32,654 nucleotides of DNA, from positions 1 to 32,654 of the forward strand of contig JAGVAH010000012.1 of assembly GCA_020060385.1 (NCBI GenBank), written 5' to 3'. Position numbers and translations under genes: made by a program. Position 1 is the first letter of the stretch. Each line of letters opens with the position of its first letter. The stretch comes from Syntrophobacterales bacterium (GTDB lineage Bacteria; Desulfobacterota; Desulfobaccia; Desulfobaccales; 0-14-0-80-60-11). Of this stretch, positions 7,003-17,340 are shown piece by piece. The notes beneath the pieces are model-generated. The model made no database searches, was not told where the DNA came from, and saw only the letters and a list, made by a program, of their open reading frames with translations.

Positions 7003-7611
7003 ATGAATCGGCGGGAAGCCTCCAAGAAGGAAACCAGGCAGCTGATACTGAAAGCGGCGCGCCGCCTCTTTGCCCAAAAGGGCCTGGAGGACTGCACCAT
7101 CCGGGATATCGCCACAGCAGCCGGGGTCTCCCCGGCCTCGGTGGTGGTCCATTTCCAGAACAAGACCGGGCTGCTGGAAGAGGCCCTCAACCGCGACCTC
7201 GAAAAAACCCTGTCTGCCCTGCTAGCTTCGATGCCTCAAGACCTGCCGCTCCTGGAGCGCTTGCTGCACCTGGCCACCGGGTTTTTGCGGCTCTACGACA
7301 CCAACCGCAACCTCTACCGGGCCCTGATTCGCCAGACCATCTTTGAGCCCACGGGGGAAACCCCCCACATGACCAAACTCACCGCCAGGTACCTCCAGTT
7401 TTTGGCCGACATGATCGGGACGGAAAGGACCCGGGGCCTGATCAGGCCGGAAGTTGATACCTCAATAGCCGCGGGCGCCATCTTCTCTTTGTACCTAGGG
7501 GCCCTTACCCTGCTTTTCCGGGAGCCGGCCATGACCGTGGAGATGGTGGCCGCGGTCTTGGCAGCCATGACCGGCCAATACCTGCAAGGCATCATCATTG
7601 AGCAGGAATAG
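7003..7611 (+). CDS. TetR/AcrR family transcriptional regulator
   Basis: 202 residues, the normal TetR size. The N-terminal DNA-binding domain contains ILKAARRLFAQKGLEDCTIRDIATAAGVSPASVVVHFQNKTGLLEEAL (shown only in part: the helix-turn-helix is about residues 31-52). The ligand-binding C-terminal part is helical and divergent. ATG 7003 is chosen because the upstream ATG at 6989 hits a stop at once; the ribosome site is poor. A palindrome at 6964-6981 is its likely operator. A radical SAM gene starts 28 bp after its stop, so the regulator probably controls itself and that gene, and perhaps the divergent methyltransferase pair. Confidence 0.9.
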   Translation: MNRREASKKETRQLILKAARRLFAQKGLEDCTIRDIATAAGVSPASVVVHFQNKTGLLEEALNRDLEKTLSALLASMPQDLPLLERLLHLATGFLRLYDTNRNLYRALIRQTIFEPTGETPHMTKLTARYLQFLADMIGTERTRGLIRPEVDTSIAAGAIFSLYLGALTLLFREPAMTVEMVAAVLAAMTGQYLQGIIIEQE

Positions 7612-7639
7612 CTTTTGAGTCTGAAGGAAGAGGTAATTA

Positions 7640-9007
7640 ATGAAAATTTTGCTGATACAACCCGCCAAACCTGCGAAGGCCCTGGGAGGCGAAGACTTTT
7701 CCGTATTTGAGCCCCTGGCCCTGGAATACCTGGCCGCGGGCGTGGCCCCGGACCACGATGTCCGCATCCTGGATATGCGCCTGGAGCCCGATCTCCAGGC
7801 GGTTCTGGCTGATTTTCAGCCGGTGGTGGTGGGCCTCACCGCTTATACCGTCCACGTGAACACGGTCAAAAGGCTCTGCCAGCAAATCAAGGAACTTAAT
7901 CCGGAGATAGTGACCGTAGTGGGCGGCCACCACGCCACGGTCATGCCCGGAGATTTTTCCACCCCTGGCATCGATATCATTATCGCCGGCGAAGGTGTCT
8001 TTCCCTTCCGGGAAGTCATCAGACGGCTGGAAAAGGATCAGGAACTGTCTGGGATTCCCGGGGCCGTCTCCCTGGAGAACGGCGGCGTCCTGATCCACCA
8101 CGAAGATCAAGGCCTCGATCTGGACGCCTTGCCCTACCCCCGGCGGGACCTCACCGCCGGCTACCGGCAATCTTATTTCAGTGAGTGGATGCGGCCCCTG
8201 GCCTCCATCCGCACCTCCAAGGGCTGCCATTTCCGCTGCCAATTCTGCGCCCTGTGGAAACTGACCGGGGGGCGTTATCTCACCCGCCAACCGGAGCGCA
8301 TCGTTGAAGAGCTGGGCGCCATCCGGGAGCCATATGTCTTCTTTGCGGATGATGAATCCCTGCTGGATACGGCCCGCATGGCCTTGCTGGCGGACCTTAT
8401 CCAGCAGGCGGGGATCAAGAAACACTATTTCCTCTACGGGCGCAGCGATACCATCGCCAGGCATCCGGAACTGCTGGAGAAGTGGAAGAAAGCAGGTCTG
8501 GAACGGGTCTTTGTGGGGCTGGAGTTCATGGGGGACAGGGACCTGAAACTGATCCGCAAGGGCTCCACCGTGGCCAACAACCTCCAGGCCCTGGAGATAC
8601 TCAAGGGCCTCGACCTGGACATCTGGCCCATGTTCATGGTCCGGCCCGAATTCGAGCGCCGGGATTTTGCCAACTTACGGCAACGCTGCCTGGATTTGGA
8701 CCTCAGTTTTATCGGCTTTTCCGTACTGACGCCCCTGCCGGGCACCGATCTCTACCAGGAGGTCCAGGACCGGCTGATCACCACCAATTACGACTACTTC
8801 GATTTCTTCCACACCCTTTTGCCCACCACCCTGCCCCTCCAGGACTTTTACCGGGAACTGGCCACCCTCTTCCAGCGCTCCCGGTCTCTGAAAAACCAGA
8901 TCAGGCTCATGGGCAAATACCGCCTCCAGGAGCTGCCTTCCCTTTTCAAAGCCTATGGGCAGTTAATGAGACGGGTGAAAATGCTGGCCCAGGATTATGG
9001 GGCTTGA
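7640..9007 (+). CDS. B12-binding-domain radical SAM enzyme
   Basis: 455 residues. The N-terminal 140 residues have the cobalamin-binding-type Rossmann fold (VVGLTAYTVHVNTVK, VTVVGGHHATVMPGDF, IIAGEGVFPF). The radical SAM core follows, with the [4Fe-4S] ligands Cys196, Cys200 and Cys203 in CHFRCQFC. FFADDESLLD and VGLEFMGD are typical core strands. No classical DxHxxG cobalamin-ligand motif is obvious, as is common in this group. Such enzymes carry out C-methylations, ring closures and lipid or tetrapyrrole modification; BchE, HpnP and HpnJ are distant relatives. The substrate is unknown. Start: AGGAAGAGGT precedes the ATG. The link to the upstream TetR gene (28 bp) suggests induced expression. 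Confidence 0.88.
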   Translation: MKILLIQPAKPAKALGGEDFSVFEPLALEYLAAGVAPDHDVRILDMRLEPDLQAVLADFQPVVVGLTAYTVHVNTVKRLCQQIKELNPEIVTVVGGHHATVMPGDFSTPGIDIIIAGEGVFPFREVIRRLEKDQELSGIPGAVSLENGGVLIHHEDQGLDLDALPYPRRDLTAGYRQSYFSEWMRPLASIRTSKGCHFRCQFCALWKLTGGRYLTRQPERIVEELGAIREPYVFFADDESLLDTARMALLADLIQQAGIKKHYFLYGRSDTIARHPELLEKWKKAGLERVFVGLEFMGDRDLKLIRKGSTVANNLQALEILKGLDLDIWPMFMVRPEFERRDFANLRQRCLDLDLSFIGFSVLTPLPGTDLYQEVQDRLITTNYDYFDFFHTLLPTTLPLQDFYRELATLFQRSRSLKNQIRLMGKYRLQELPSLFKAYGQLMRRVKMLAQDYGA

Positions 9008-9026
9008 TTTGGGGGAAAGGGCCAAA

Positions 9027-9056
9027 GGGCCGGGAACCTGAGATTCCCGGCCCTTC
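9027..9056 (+). terminator. Hairpin between convergent genes
   Basis: Arms GGGCCGGGAA (9027-9036) and TTCCCGGCCC (9044-9053) form a perfect 10-bp stem with a 7-nt loop. It sits between two convergent stops and could act in both directions. The T tract is weak, so the mechanism is uncertain. Confidence 0.6.
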
Positions 9057-9069
9057 CCCTAATACGTTC

Positions 9070-10146
9070 CTAATCCAGCAACAGAAGTCCCCATGCAGAA
9101 TTACCCCCGGGGCTCCGGCCCATAAACCAGGGCCGGCCGCCGTCCCCTTGCCAGGCATGGTAGGCGATATTCAGGAGGGGGAGGAACTCTCCCGAGGCCT
9201 TTTGGCCCCCCGCCGCCGAGGGGTGGCTGTCACCGCCCGTGGTGTAGGCCGAGAAGTCGTAGTTCACTCCGGTGACGTGCTGCACCCCACTGTCCCGCAG
9301 GCGATGGTGGTTACCCGCGGCAACTCCCAGGTCGTTGGTGTCCGGGGCCCCGCCGTTGGAGGTGAGGACATTGTAAAAATCAAAAACCGCGACGTTGTGG
9401 TAGCGGTAGGAATCCAGCCAGTGCCGCACCAGCCAGGTGTTGATGGCCCGCAGCCGGCTGGCTGAGGAGCGGTTTAAATCAGGGTCGTCGTAGGAACTGG
9501 GCGGAGTGGTAATCAGGATGAACAGCTTATCCTGGCGGGTGGCAAAATATGAGAGTAGGTCCCGGTACATTCCTTTGATGTTGCTCACGGTATAATGCTC
9601 TCCCCCCGCCCACTCCCCCCAAATGGGATTGGGGTTGCTAACACTGCTTTGGCGGGGAGGATCATTAGGATCGCCGGAAATGAGGTAGCCGCTGACAAAG
9701 CAGGATTTGAACATGACCACCGTATTATCCCCCGCGGGCTGGGCAATGGTATTGGTCCCGCCCACATCCCCGCTCAGACCAGCCCTGGGGTACAGAGCGC
9801 CAAGGAAAACACTGCTCCTGGAGCCCAGAAACCAATCATACCAGTGGCCGATATCGGTGCGGTCGCCGATGGTGCCGCCGCCCGGATCGGCGGGGTCAAA
9901 AAGAGGGCCCCAGCCATAATAGGTGTCCGAAACGAAATAGTTATTGGTATTCAGTCCGCGGAGCAGGTTGCCGTTATCGTCGCTCAACCAGTTGGCGCCC
10001 ACTGAATGGTGAATAAAGACCAGGCGTACCGGGGTGGTGGGCGGTTGGGAATTGAGGGGAAGGGCCCGGGCCTGGGAACCCCACGCCAGCAGGAGGATAC
10101 CCAGGGAAAGGAACAGGCTCAGGGTAAGTCTGCCACGACTAGACAT
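9070..10146 (-). CDS. Secreted SGNH-hydrolase-like protein
   Basis: 358 residues from ATG 10146, chosen because AAGGAGGGG lies at the right distance. A GTG 18 bases upstream is inside that ribosome site. Residues 1-28 form a signal peptide (basic start, LTLSLFLSLGILLLAW, cleavage after ARA). The mature part begins with LVFIHHSVGANWL, where HHS resembles a block I nucleophile. It ends with GGDSHPSAAGGQ, which resembles the Asp-x-His block V of SGNH esterases. TDIGHWYDWF and VVMFKSCF are further motifs I associate with a family of exported unknowns. The role is probably hydrolysis or modification of an extracellular glycan or ester; the substrate is unknown. It faces the radical SAM gene convergently. 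Confidence 0.7.
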   Translation of the reverse strand: MSSRGRLTLSLFLSLGILLLAWGSQARALPLNSQPPTTPVRLVFIHHSVGANWLSDDNGNLLRGLNTNNYFVSDTYYGWGPLFDPADPGGGTIGDRTDIGHWYDWFLGSRSSVFLGALYPRAGLSGDVGGTNTIAQPAGDNTVVMFKSCFVSGYLISGDPNDPPRQSSVSNPNPIWGEWAGGEHYTVSNIKGMYRDLLSYFATRQDKLFILITTPPSSYDDPDLNRSSASRLRAINTWLVRHWLDSYRYHNVAVFDFYNVLTSNGGAPDTNDLGVAAGNHHRLRDSGVQHVTGVNYDFSAYTTGGDSHPSAAGGQKASGEFLPLLNIAYHAWQGDGGRPWFMGRSPGGNSAWGLLLLD

Positions 10147-10381
10147 AACCAACCCCTCCTTCACTTTTGGATACCATCCATATACGCAGTTTTCGTACTT
10201 TTCGCCAAGTTTTTTTAAAGAATTAGGGGTGCTATCCTCTTTTTCTGCCGGTCTTGCCCCTGATCCTCAGGGATGGGGTCAGGCAGCGGAACCTATTGTC
10301 TTCCTCTTTTCTGCCGATTTCTCCTCAAGGGGGGATTATTATGGTATTCTGGGGTTACACCCATTTACGCGAGGGAAAGGC

Positions 10382-10600
10382 ATGACACACTCGAAGCACC
10401 AGAAGCACTCGAAGCATGGGCATCACTCCGAAAAAAGGCCTGCCTGGAAGGGGCTGCACAAGGACTGGCGGGCCTGGTTGGCCCTGGGCCTGATGTTGGC
10501 GGCCATTAGCATCTATGTCCTCACCCTGGATGATTCAGTGCAGCCGGAAATTACGGCCGGCAACGCCGCCCCGGCCCAAACCGCCGGGCCCCCCAAATAA
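10382..10600 (+). CDS. Small His-rich single-span membrane protein
   Basis: 72 residues from ATG 10382, preceded by GAGGGAAAGG. The frame runs open upstream but without coding character. The first 16 residues carry six histidines (MTHSKHQKHSKHGHHS). A basic segment (EKRPAWKGLHKDWR) leads into one membrane span (AWLALGLMLAAISIYVLTL). A short acidic then Ala/Pro-rich tail follows. The His-rich N-terminus, probably cytoplasmic by the positive-inside rule, could bind metal. I know no family. A GC-rich palindrome and then a bidirectional terminator lie downstream. Confidence 0.65.
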   Translation: MTHSKHQKHSKHGHHSEKRPAWKGLHKDWRAWLALGLMLAAISIYVLTLDDSVQPEITAGNAAPAQTAGPPK

Positions 10601-10624
10601 TAATATGATGGATTACAGGTTATT

Positions 10625-10667
10625 GGGGGAGGAGGCTAAGGGCCGGGGGCCCTTAGCCCCTCCCTCC
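10625..10667. repeat. GC-rich palindrome with CTAAGGG core, copy 1
   Basis: Arms GCTAAGGGCC (10635-10644) and GGCCCTTAGC (10648-10657) pair perfectly across GGG. Flanks GGGGGAGGAG and CCCTCCCTCC extend the palindrome. A very similar element lies at 32612-32653 at the end of the window, so this is a dispersed family. There is no T tract. Confidence 0.7.
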
Positions 10668-10694
10668 GGCCCCATAGACGCTGACTTAGGAATA

Positions 10695-10783
10695 TTTGTC
10701 ATTCTGAACGGAGCGTAGCGGAGTGAAGAATCTCTCTCTTTTCAACAAAATGCGAGATTCTTCGCGGCGCTCAGAATGACAAA
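10695..10783. repeat. Palindromic intergenic repeat, copy 2 of the TTGTCATTCTGA family
   Basis: Outer arms TTTGTCATTCTGA (10695-10707) and TCAGAATGACAAA (10771-10783) are perfect. Inner arms GAAGAATCTC (10725-10734) and GAGATTCTTC (10754-10763) are perfect. It shares TTGTCATTCTGA...GAAGAATCT with the repeat at 5029-5155. Confidence 0.8.
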
Positions 10784-10842
10784 AAGCTTAGGTTAGCGCT
10801 TATACCCCCCAACCCTCCCCACAGTGGAGGAGGCCTGGACAT

Positions 10843-10871
10843 AAAGGCCGGAGCCAAGCTCCGGCCTTTTT
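10843..10871. terminator. Bidirectional terminator between the His-rich gene and clpB
   Basis: Arms AAAGGCCGGAGC (10843-10854) and GCTCCGGCCTTT (10858-10869) form a 12-bp stem with a 3-nt loop, followed by TTTTT on the plus strand. On the minus strand it lies 28 bp after the clpB stop and reads into TTTAT, so it can serve both convergent genes. Confidence 0.85.
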
Positions 10872-10898
10872 ACTTATTGCCCTTTTATCCTGCTTCTC

Positions 10899-13481
<2,583 letters not shown>

Positions 13482-13532
13482 TATTTGCAAACCTCCGCTT
13501 CATGTGGCTAACTTTTAGAAATCACTTAAAAA

Positions 13533-13560
13533 ATAATAAGCAGCAAAACATTTTTGTCAA
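13533..13560 (-). promoter_or_regulatory. Putative clpB promoter
   Basis: On the minus strand TTGACA (13560-13555) and TATTAT (13538-13533) are separated by 16 bp, about 50 bp before the clpB start. The -35 lies next to a CAAGCGCTTG palindrome. No CIRCE element was seen. Confidence 0.6.
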
Positions 13561-13614
13561 GCGCTTGTGATCAAATGAATATGACCTGAGGAATAAAATT
13601 AATGGGGTTTGGCT

Positions 13615-13681
13615 TCTGGAATAGTCTAAAAATTATTTTAAATTGATAAGGTTATCAACTGATTAGGTCATCTGGAATAGT
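13615..13681. promoter_or_regulatory. Possible regulatory cluster between clpB and the DUF362 gene
   Basis: The 11-bp sequence TCTGGAATAGT occurs at 13615-13625 and again at 13671-13681 in direct orientation. Between the copies is the palindrome TTGATAAGGTTATCAA (13643-13658). The stretch is AT-rich against GC-rich surroundings. The remainder of the 13482-13886 gap holds two facing promoters and no gene. Confidence 0.4.
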
Positions 13682-13823
13682 TCATTGAAAAACTTTTCTT
13701 ATTAAGTCAGGCGCTTCTGCCTCCGGAATCATGCCCATCATTCCCCCTTCTCCCCTATCCTTAGGGCTCCAGCCGCTTACCTGGGAAACCTCAGCCAGAG
13801 AGCACTTTCTTTTTCGAAATCCT

Positions 13824-13851
13824 TTGATAAACCATTCCTGTAAGATATAAT
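13824..13851 (+). promoter_or_regulatory. Putative promoter of the DUF362 gene
   Basis: TTGATA (13824-13829) and a perfect TATAAT (13846-13851) are spaced 16 bp apart. They lie 36 bp before the DUF362 start codon. Confidence 0.65.
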
Positions 13852-13886
13852 GGCTTTACACAATTATTTCCAGGAGGAGGTACATC

Positions 13887-15170
13887 ATGCCGATAAGGCT
13901 CTTGTACGCCTGGAAGAACAAGATCAACCGGCGGCGGTTTCTAAAGATTGCTGGAGCGGCCTTCATTACCGCCATCTCGCTGCCCTATCGACGGCAGTCC
14001 CAAGCCGCGACTGCAAACCCCCTTTTCTGGATCGTTAACATTCCCACCCAACCTTTCCGTGATTCCCGGCGCCCCAATCGCCATGCGGGTGTCGATTCCT
14101 TGTTGCGCGCCATGGGCTCCCAAGGGTTGAGGTTCTATCGCGGCTCCTCCACCGCCCCCCTTTCCGGACCTCAGGGCCTGATTCATCCTGATGACGTGGT
14201 CCTGATTAAGGTGAACGCCCAGTGGAAATACCGGGGATGCACCAATAGTGACGTGATCCGGGGGCTCATCCAGGCCGTCCTCGACCACCCCGATGGTTTT
14301 CAGGGTGAAGTGGTGATTATGGAAAACGGCCAGGGCCGGGGCAGCCTCAATTGTGACACCAGCCCTGGCTACCTAGATAACTCTGTCCAGGCCAATGCCA
14401 ATGATCCTCTCCACAGCTTCCTATATCTGGTGAACACGGTCTTCCAAGACCCCCGGGTGTCAGCTTATCTGCTTGACCCCATCTCTGCCAATTTCATTGC
14501 CGCGGATGAGCACGCGGCGGACGGCTACCGGCGCTTTGAAAACGTCTCCTATCCCTGCTTCACCACCGCCGGAGGCCACCGGGTGGAATTGAAGGAAGGA
14601 ATCTGGCAGGGTGATGGTTATTCCTCCAACCTCAAGCTGATTAACGTCCCGGTACTCAAGCATCACGATGTGGGCGGCTCCGAGATTACCGCCTCCCTAA
14701 AACACATGTATGGCGTTCTCTCTATGGCGGATGGGCAGAGTTCCTTCCGGCACTATAGCGGCCTGGGGGAAACCTGCGGGAAGATGATGGCTGCGATCCG
14801 CACCCCGGTGCTGAATCTGGTGGATGCTATCTGGGTCTCCCAAAGTTCTCTAACGGGGTACCCAGAGAATACCACGGTCCGGCTCAACCAGCTTCTGGCC
14901 AGCCAGGACCCGGTGGCCCTAGATTATTGGGCCGCCAAGTATATTATGTATCCCATCGACCAGAATCCTAATCATCACCCGGATTATCCCACTATTAGTC
15001 AATGGCTTAACGCCGCCCTTCAGACCATCAATGGTCTGGGGGGCCTTGCCAGTCCTGAGATGGGCATTCTGGTGGATCAGGTCACCCGGACGGAAGCAGA
15101 GATGCAAGTCGTTAAGAGAAATGCCCTCCCGATCATTTCTCCGATTGTCAATCTCCTCTTAGAAGGGTAG
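13887..15170 (+). CDS. Tat-exported DUF362 domain protein
   Basis: 427 residues; AGGAGGAGGT at 13872-13881 supports this start. The N-terminus is a twin-arginine signal: RRRFLKIAGAAFITAISLP, with probable cleavage near QAATA. The mature protein matches DUF362: HPDDVVLIKVNAQWKYRGCTNSD, then GEVVIMENGQGRG, and the highly typical LKLINVPVLKHHDVGG followed by KHMYGVL. The role of DUF362 is not well established; several members sit near iron-sulfur or redox proteins. No ferredoxin-type Cys cluster is present here. Tat export implies it folds, perhaps with a cofactor, before reaching the periplasm. It has its own promoter; kdsB follows after 113 bp. Confidence 0.85.
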   Translation: MPIRLLYAWKNKINRRRFLKIAGAAFITAISLPYRRQSQAATANPLFWIVNIPTQPFRDSRRPNRHAGVDSLLRAMGSQGLRFYRGSSTAPLSGPQGLIHPDDVVLIKVNAQWKYRGCTNSDVIRGLIQAVLDHPDGFQGEVVIMENGQGRGSLNCDTSPGYLDNSVQANANDPLHSFLYLVNTVFQDPRVSAYLLDPISANFIAADEHAADGYRRFENVSYPCFTTAGGHRVELKEGIWQGDGYSSNLKLINVPVLKHHDVGGSEITASLKHMYGVLSMADGQSSFRHYSGLGETCGKMMAAIRTPVLNLVDAIWVSQSSLTGYPENTTVRLNQLLASQDPVALDYWAAKYIMYPIDQNPNHHPDYPTISQWLNAALQTINGLGGLASPEMGILVDQVTRTEAEMQVVKRNALPIISPIVNLLLEG

Positions 15171-15283
15171 CATAAGGACAGATAGCTCCTCGTCCGCTGA
15201 AAGCGCCGAGGCAGCTGCAGGGACGGGAACCGTATTGAAAGGGTCCCGCGCCAACTTCATCTCGCTGCAGAGGGTGTCGCTTC

Positions 15284-16027
15284 GTGCCTACCATCGCCAT
15301 CATCCCCGCGCGCCACGGCTCCACCCGCTTTCCCGGGAAGCCGTTGGCCCCCATTTTAGGAAAGCCCCTGATCCAGCGGGTCTACGAGCAGGCCCGGCAG
15401 GTGCCGGGGTTGGACGGGGTCTTCGTGGCCACCGATGATGCGCGCATCCGGGACTGCGTGGCCGCGTTCGGCGGGCAAACAGTGCTGACCCGGGAGGACC
15501 ACCTCTCCGGCAGCGACCGCCTGGCGGAGGCCTCCCTTCTCCTCAAACTGGCTCCCGAGGACCTGGTGATCAATATCCAGGGGGACCAGCCCGTCTTCCC
15601 TTTGGAACTCATCGGCCAGTTGGCCTGGGTCCTGCGCCAGGACCCCAGCGCGGCCATGGCCACCCCGGCCCGGCGGGTGGACGACCTGGAGCTGGCCTTA
15701 AACCCCAACGTGGTGAAGGTGGTCTTCGACCAGCATCACCGGGCCCTCTACTTCTCCCGCAGCCCCCTGCCCTACTGGCGGGACGACGGCACCCCCTATT
15801 TTTATAAGCATATCGGCATCTACGCCTACCGGGTGGATTTTCTGCAGCGCTTCGTCACCCTGCCCCCTGGCCGCTGGGAGGACGCGGAAAAACTGGAACA
15901 GCTCCGGGCCCTGGAACACGGCTTTCCCATCCTCATCGTGGAAACCCCGGGGGACACCCTGGAGGTGGACACCCCGGAGGATCTTAAGCAGGTGGAAATC
16001 TATCTGCGGCAGGCCACAGGGGTCTAA
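15284..16027 (+). CDS. kdsB: 3-deoxy-manno-octulosonate cytidylyltransferase
   Basis: 247 residues, the usual KdsB length. The start codon is GTG, preceded by AGAGGGTG; the N-terminus begins directly with the nucleotide-binding IIPARHGSTRFPGKPL. Further signatures are VATDD, REDHLSGSDRLAEA, INIQGDQPV, and YKHIGIYAYRVDFL with LEQLRALEHG. The enzyme activates KDO with CTP to CMP-KDO for the lipid A inner core, so the organism makes a Gram-negative outer membrane. The gene is separated from other KDO genes here and runs convergently into an SGNH hydrolase gene with only a 20-bp gap and no terminator. Confidence 0.96.
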   Translation: MPTIAIIPARHGSTRFPGKPLAPILGKPLIQRVYEQARQVPGLDGVFVATDDARIRDCVAAFGGQTVLTREDHLSGSDRLAEASLLLKLAPEDLVINIQGDQPVFPLELIGQLAWVLRQDPSAAMATPARRVDDLELALNPNVVKVVFDQHHRALYFSRSPLPYWRDDGTPYFYKHIGIYAYRVDFLQRFVTLPPGRWEDAEKLEQLRALEHGFPILIVETPGDTLEVDTPEDLKQVEIYLRQATGV

Positions 16028-16047
16028 AGGCAGGATTAAGGCGGAAA

Positions 16048-17223
16048 CTAATTGCTGCCGGGGGCCAGGAGGTAGCCGGGAAATTTTTTGGCCAGGTACG
16101 GCTGGAGATCCTGGGAGATGATCTCGGCTGCCTTTTCCGCGCCGCCGTTGGTGAAGTGCATGAAATCATAATAATATATCGAGTTTTTCGGCATCTTCCG
16201 GGCCAGGTCGATGACCAACACCCCCGCTTCCTGCCCCACTTTCCTGGTGGTGTCATTATAGAGCTCCAACACCTGCCAGGCCAACTGGCCGTCCATCTCC
16301 TTGCCGATTTCCACCCGGGCCAAATTGACCCCGGTGGCCGGGTCCTGAAGATCTCCGAAAAGCACCGGTTGGGTGAGCAAAACCGGGATGATGCCGTGGC
16401 TTCTGGTAATTTCCACCAGTTTCTTGAGCCTCTGCCCAAAGGCTCCCAGGTATTTTTCCCGGTATAGTTGTATCTTGGCGGCCCGGGCCCCCGGGGGCAC
16501 CTCCACGGTGGGCACGGTTTTGAGGTCTATTTCTTCATGGACGATCTTAATGGTCACCCTGGGAAAATAAAACCTCTTCAGGTTGAGGATGGCGGCAAAG
16601 ACTTCGCTGTAATTGGCCAGGCCCGTCAGGAAACCGTCCAGAGAACGAAAAGATATCTTCTTGATCATTCTGGTCTCGAATTCCACATTCCTTATCAGGC
16701 CGATGTCATTAATTCCTATTAAAAACAACACCATCTTGGGTTTTATTTTGCAGATGTAGTCTTCCATCAAAATCAGGTGGCCGACGGTGGAATGGCCGGC
16801 CAGCCCGGCATTATTGAGCCACAATTTGCGAAAACTCTTTTGTAATTTGGACCCCAGGGCCAGGGGCCAGGTCTTATCATCGCTCAGTTCCAGGCATTCC
16901 GTGGTGCTGCCGCCGATGGTCAGAATGGTCAGCCACTGGGCAAAATCGGGCGGTGGGTCCTCACCCATGAACCCCAGGGAATTCCGATGCACCTTAATCA
17001 TCTTATCCAGTTTCGCGGTCTGGGGATGGTGGACCACGTCGGTACGGTTTACCAGCAAGACGATCCTATCCCCTTTAATCCTGAACCCCAGGGGATTATA
17101 AAATCTGAGGGCCACTTCCACGACCCCCAGGGCGACCACCAGGCTGAGGAGTATTAAAAAGAGATTCTTACCCAGATTGGCCCAGAAAGGTTTCTTTGGA
17201 GCCGGATCTTTGGCCGTATCCAT
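16048..17223 (-). CDS. Membrane-anchored SGNH/GDSL hydrolase, copy 1
   Basis: 391 residues from ATG 17223. Residues about 19-40 are a single membrane anchor (LFLILLSLVVALGVVEVAL), and the rest is likely periplasmic. SGNH blocks are visible: GGSTTE with Ser106, NNAGLAGHS with the Gly, GINDIG with the Asn, and DFMHF with Asp353 and His356. The preceding HRNSLGFMGE is typical of this anchored subgroup. Such proteins often deacylate or acylate envelope glycans; the substrate is unknown. It lies 117 bp after its close paralogue at 17341-18558, in the same direction, and clearly arose by tandem duplication. Confidence 0.85.
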   Translation of the reverse strand: MDTAKDPAPKKPFWANLGKNLFLILLSLVVALGVVEVALRFYNPLGFRIKGDRIVLLVNRTDVVHHPQTAKLDKMIKVHRNSLGFMGEDPPPDFAQWLTILTIGGSTTECLELSDDKTWPLALGSKLQKSFRKLWLNNAGLAGHSTVGHLILMEDYICKIKPKMVLFLIGINDIGLIRNVEFETRMIKKISFRSLDGFLTGLANYSEVFAAILNLKRFYFPRVTIKIVHEEIDLKTVPTVEVPPGARAAKIQLYREKYLGAFGQRLKKLVEITRSHGIIPVLLTQPVLFGDLQDPATGVNLARVEIGKEMDGQLAWQVLELYNDTTRKVGQEAGVLVIDLARKMPKNSIYYYDFMHFTNGGAEKAAEIISQDLQPYLAKKFPGYLLAPGSN

Positions 17224-17340
17224 GGAGTGTCCTAGCGGTTAGGAAGCGTCAGCTTCAAAGGTGAGAAGGTCCCGCCCCGGTTCCCCTGCTGTTCAAGGTG
17301 CGCCGCCAGTGCCGGCGGTCCTCCCGTCCCGGGTCCAGCA

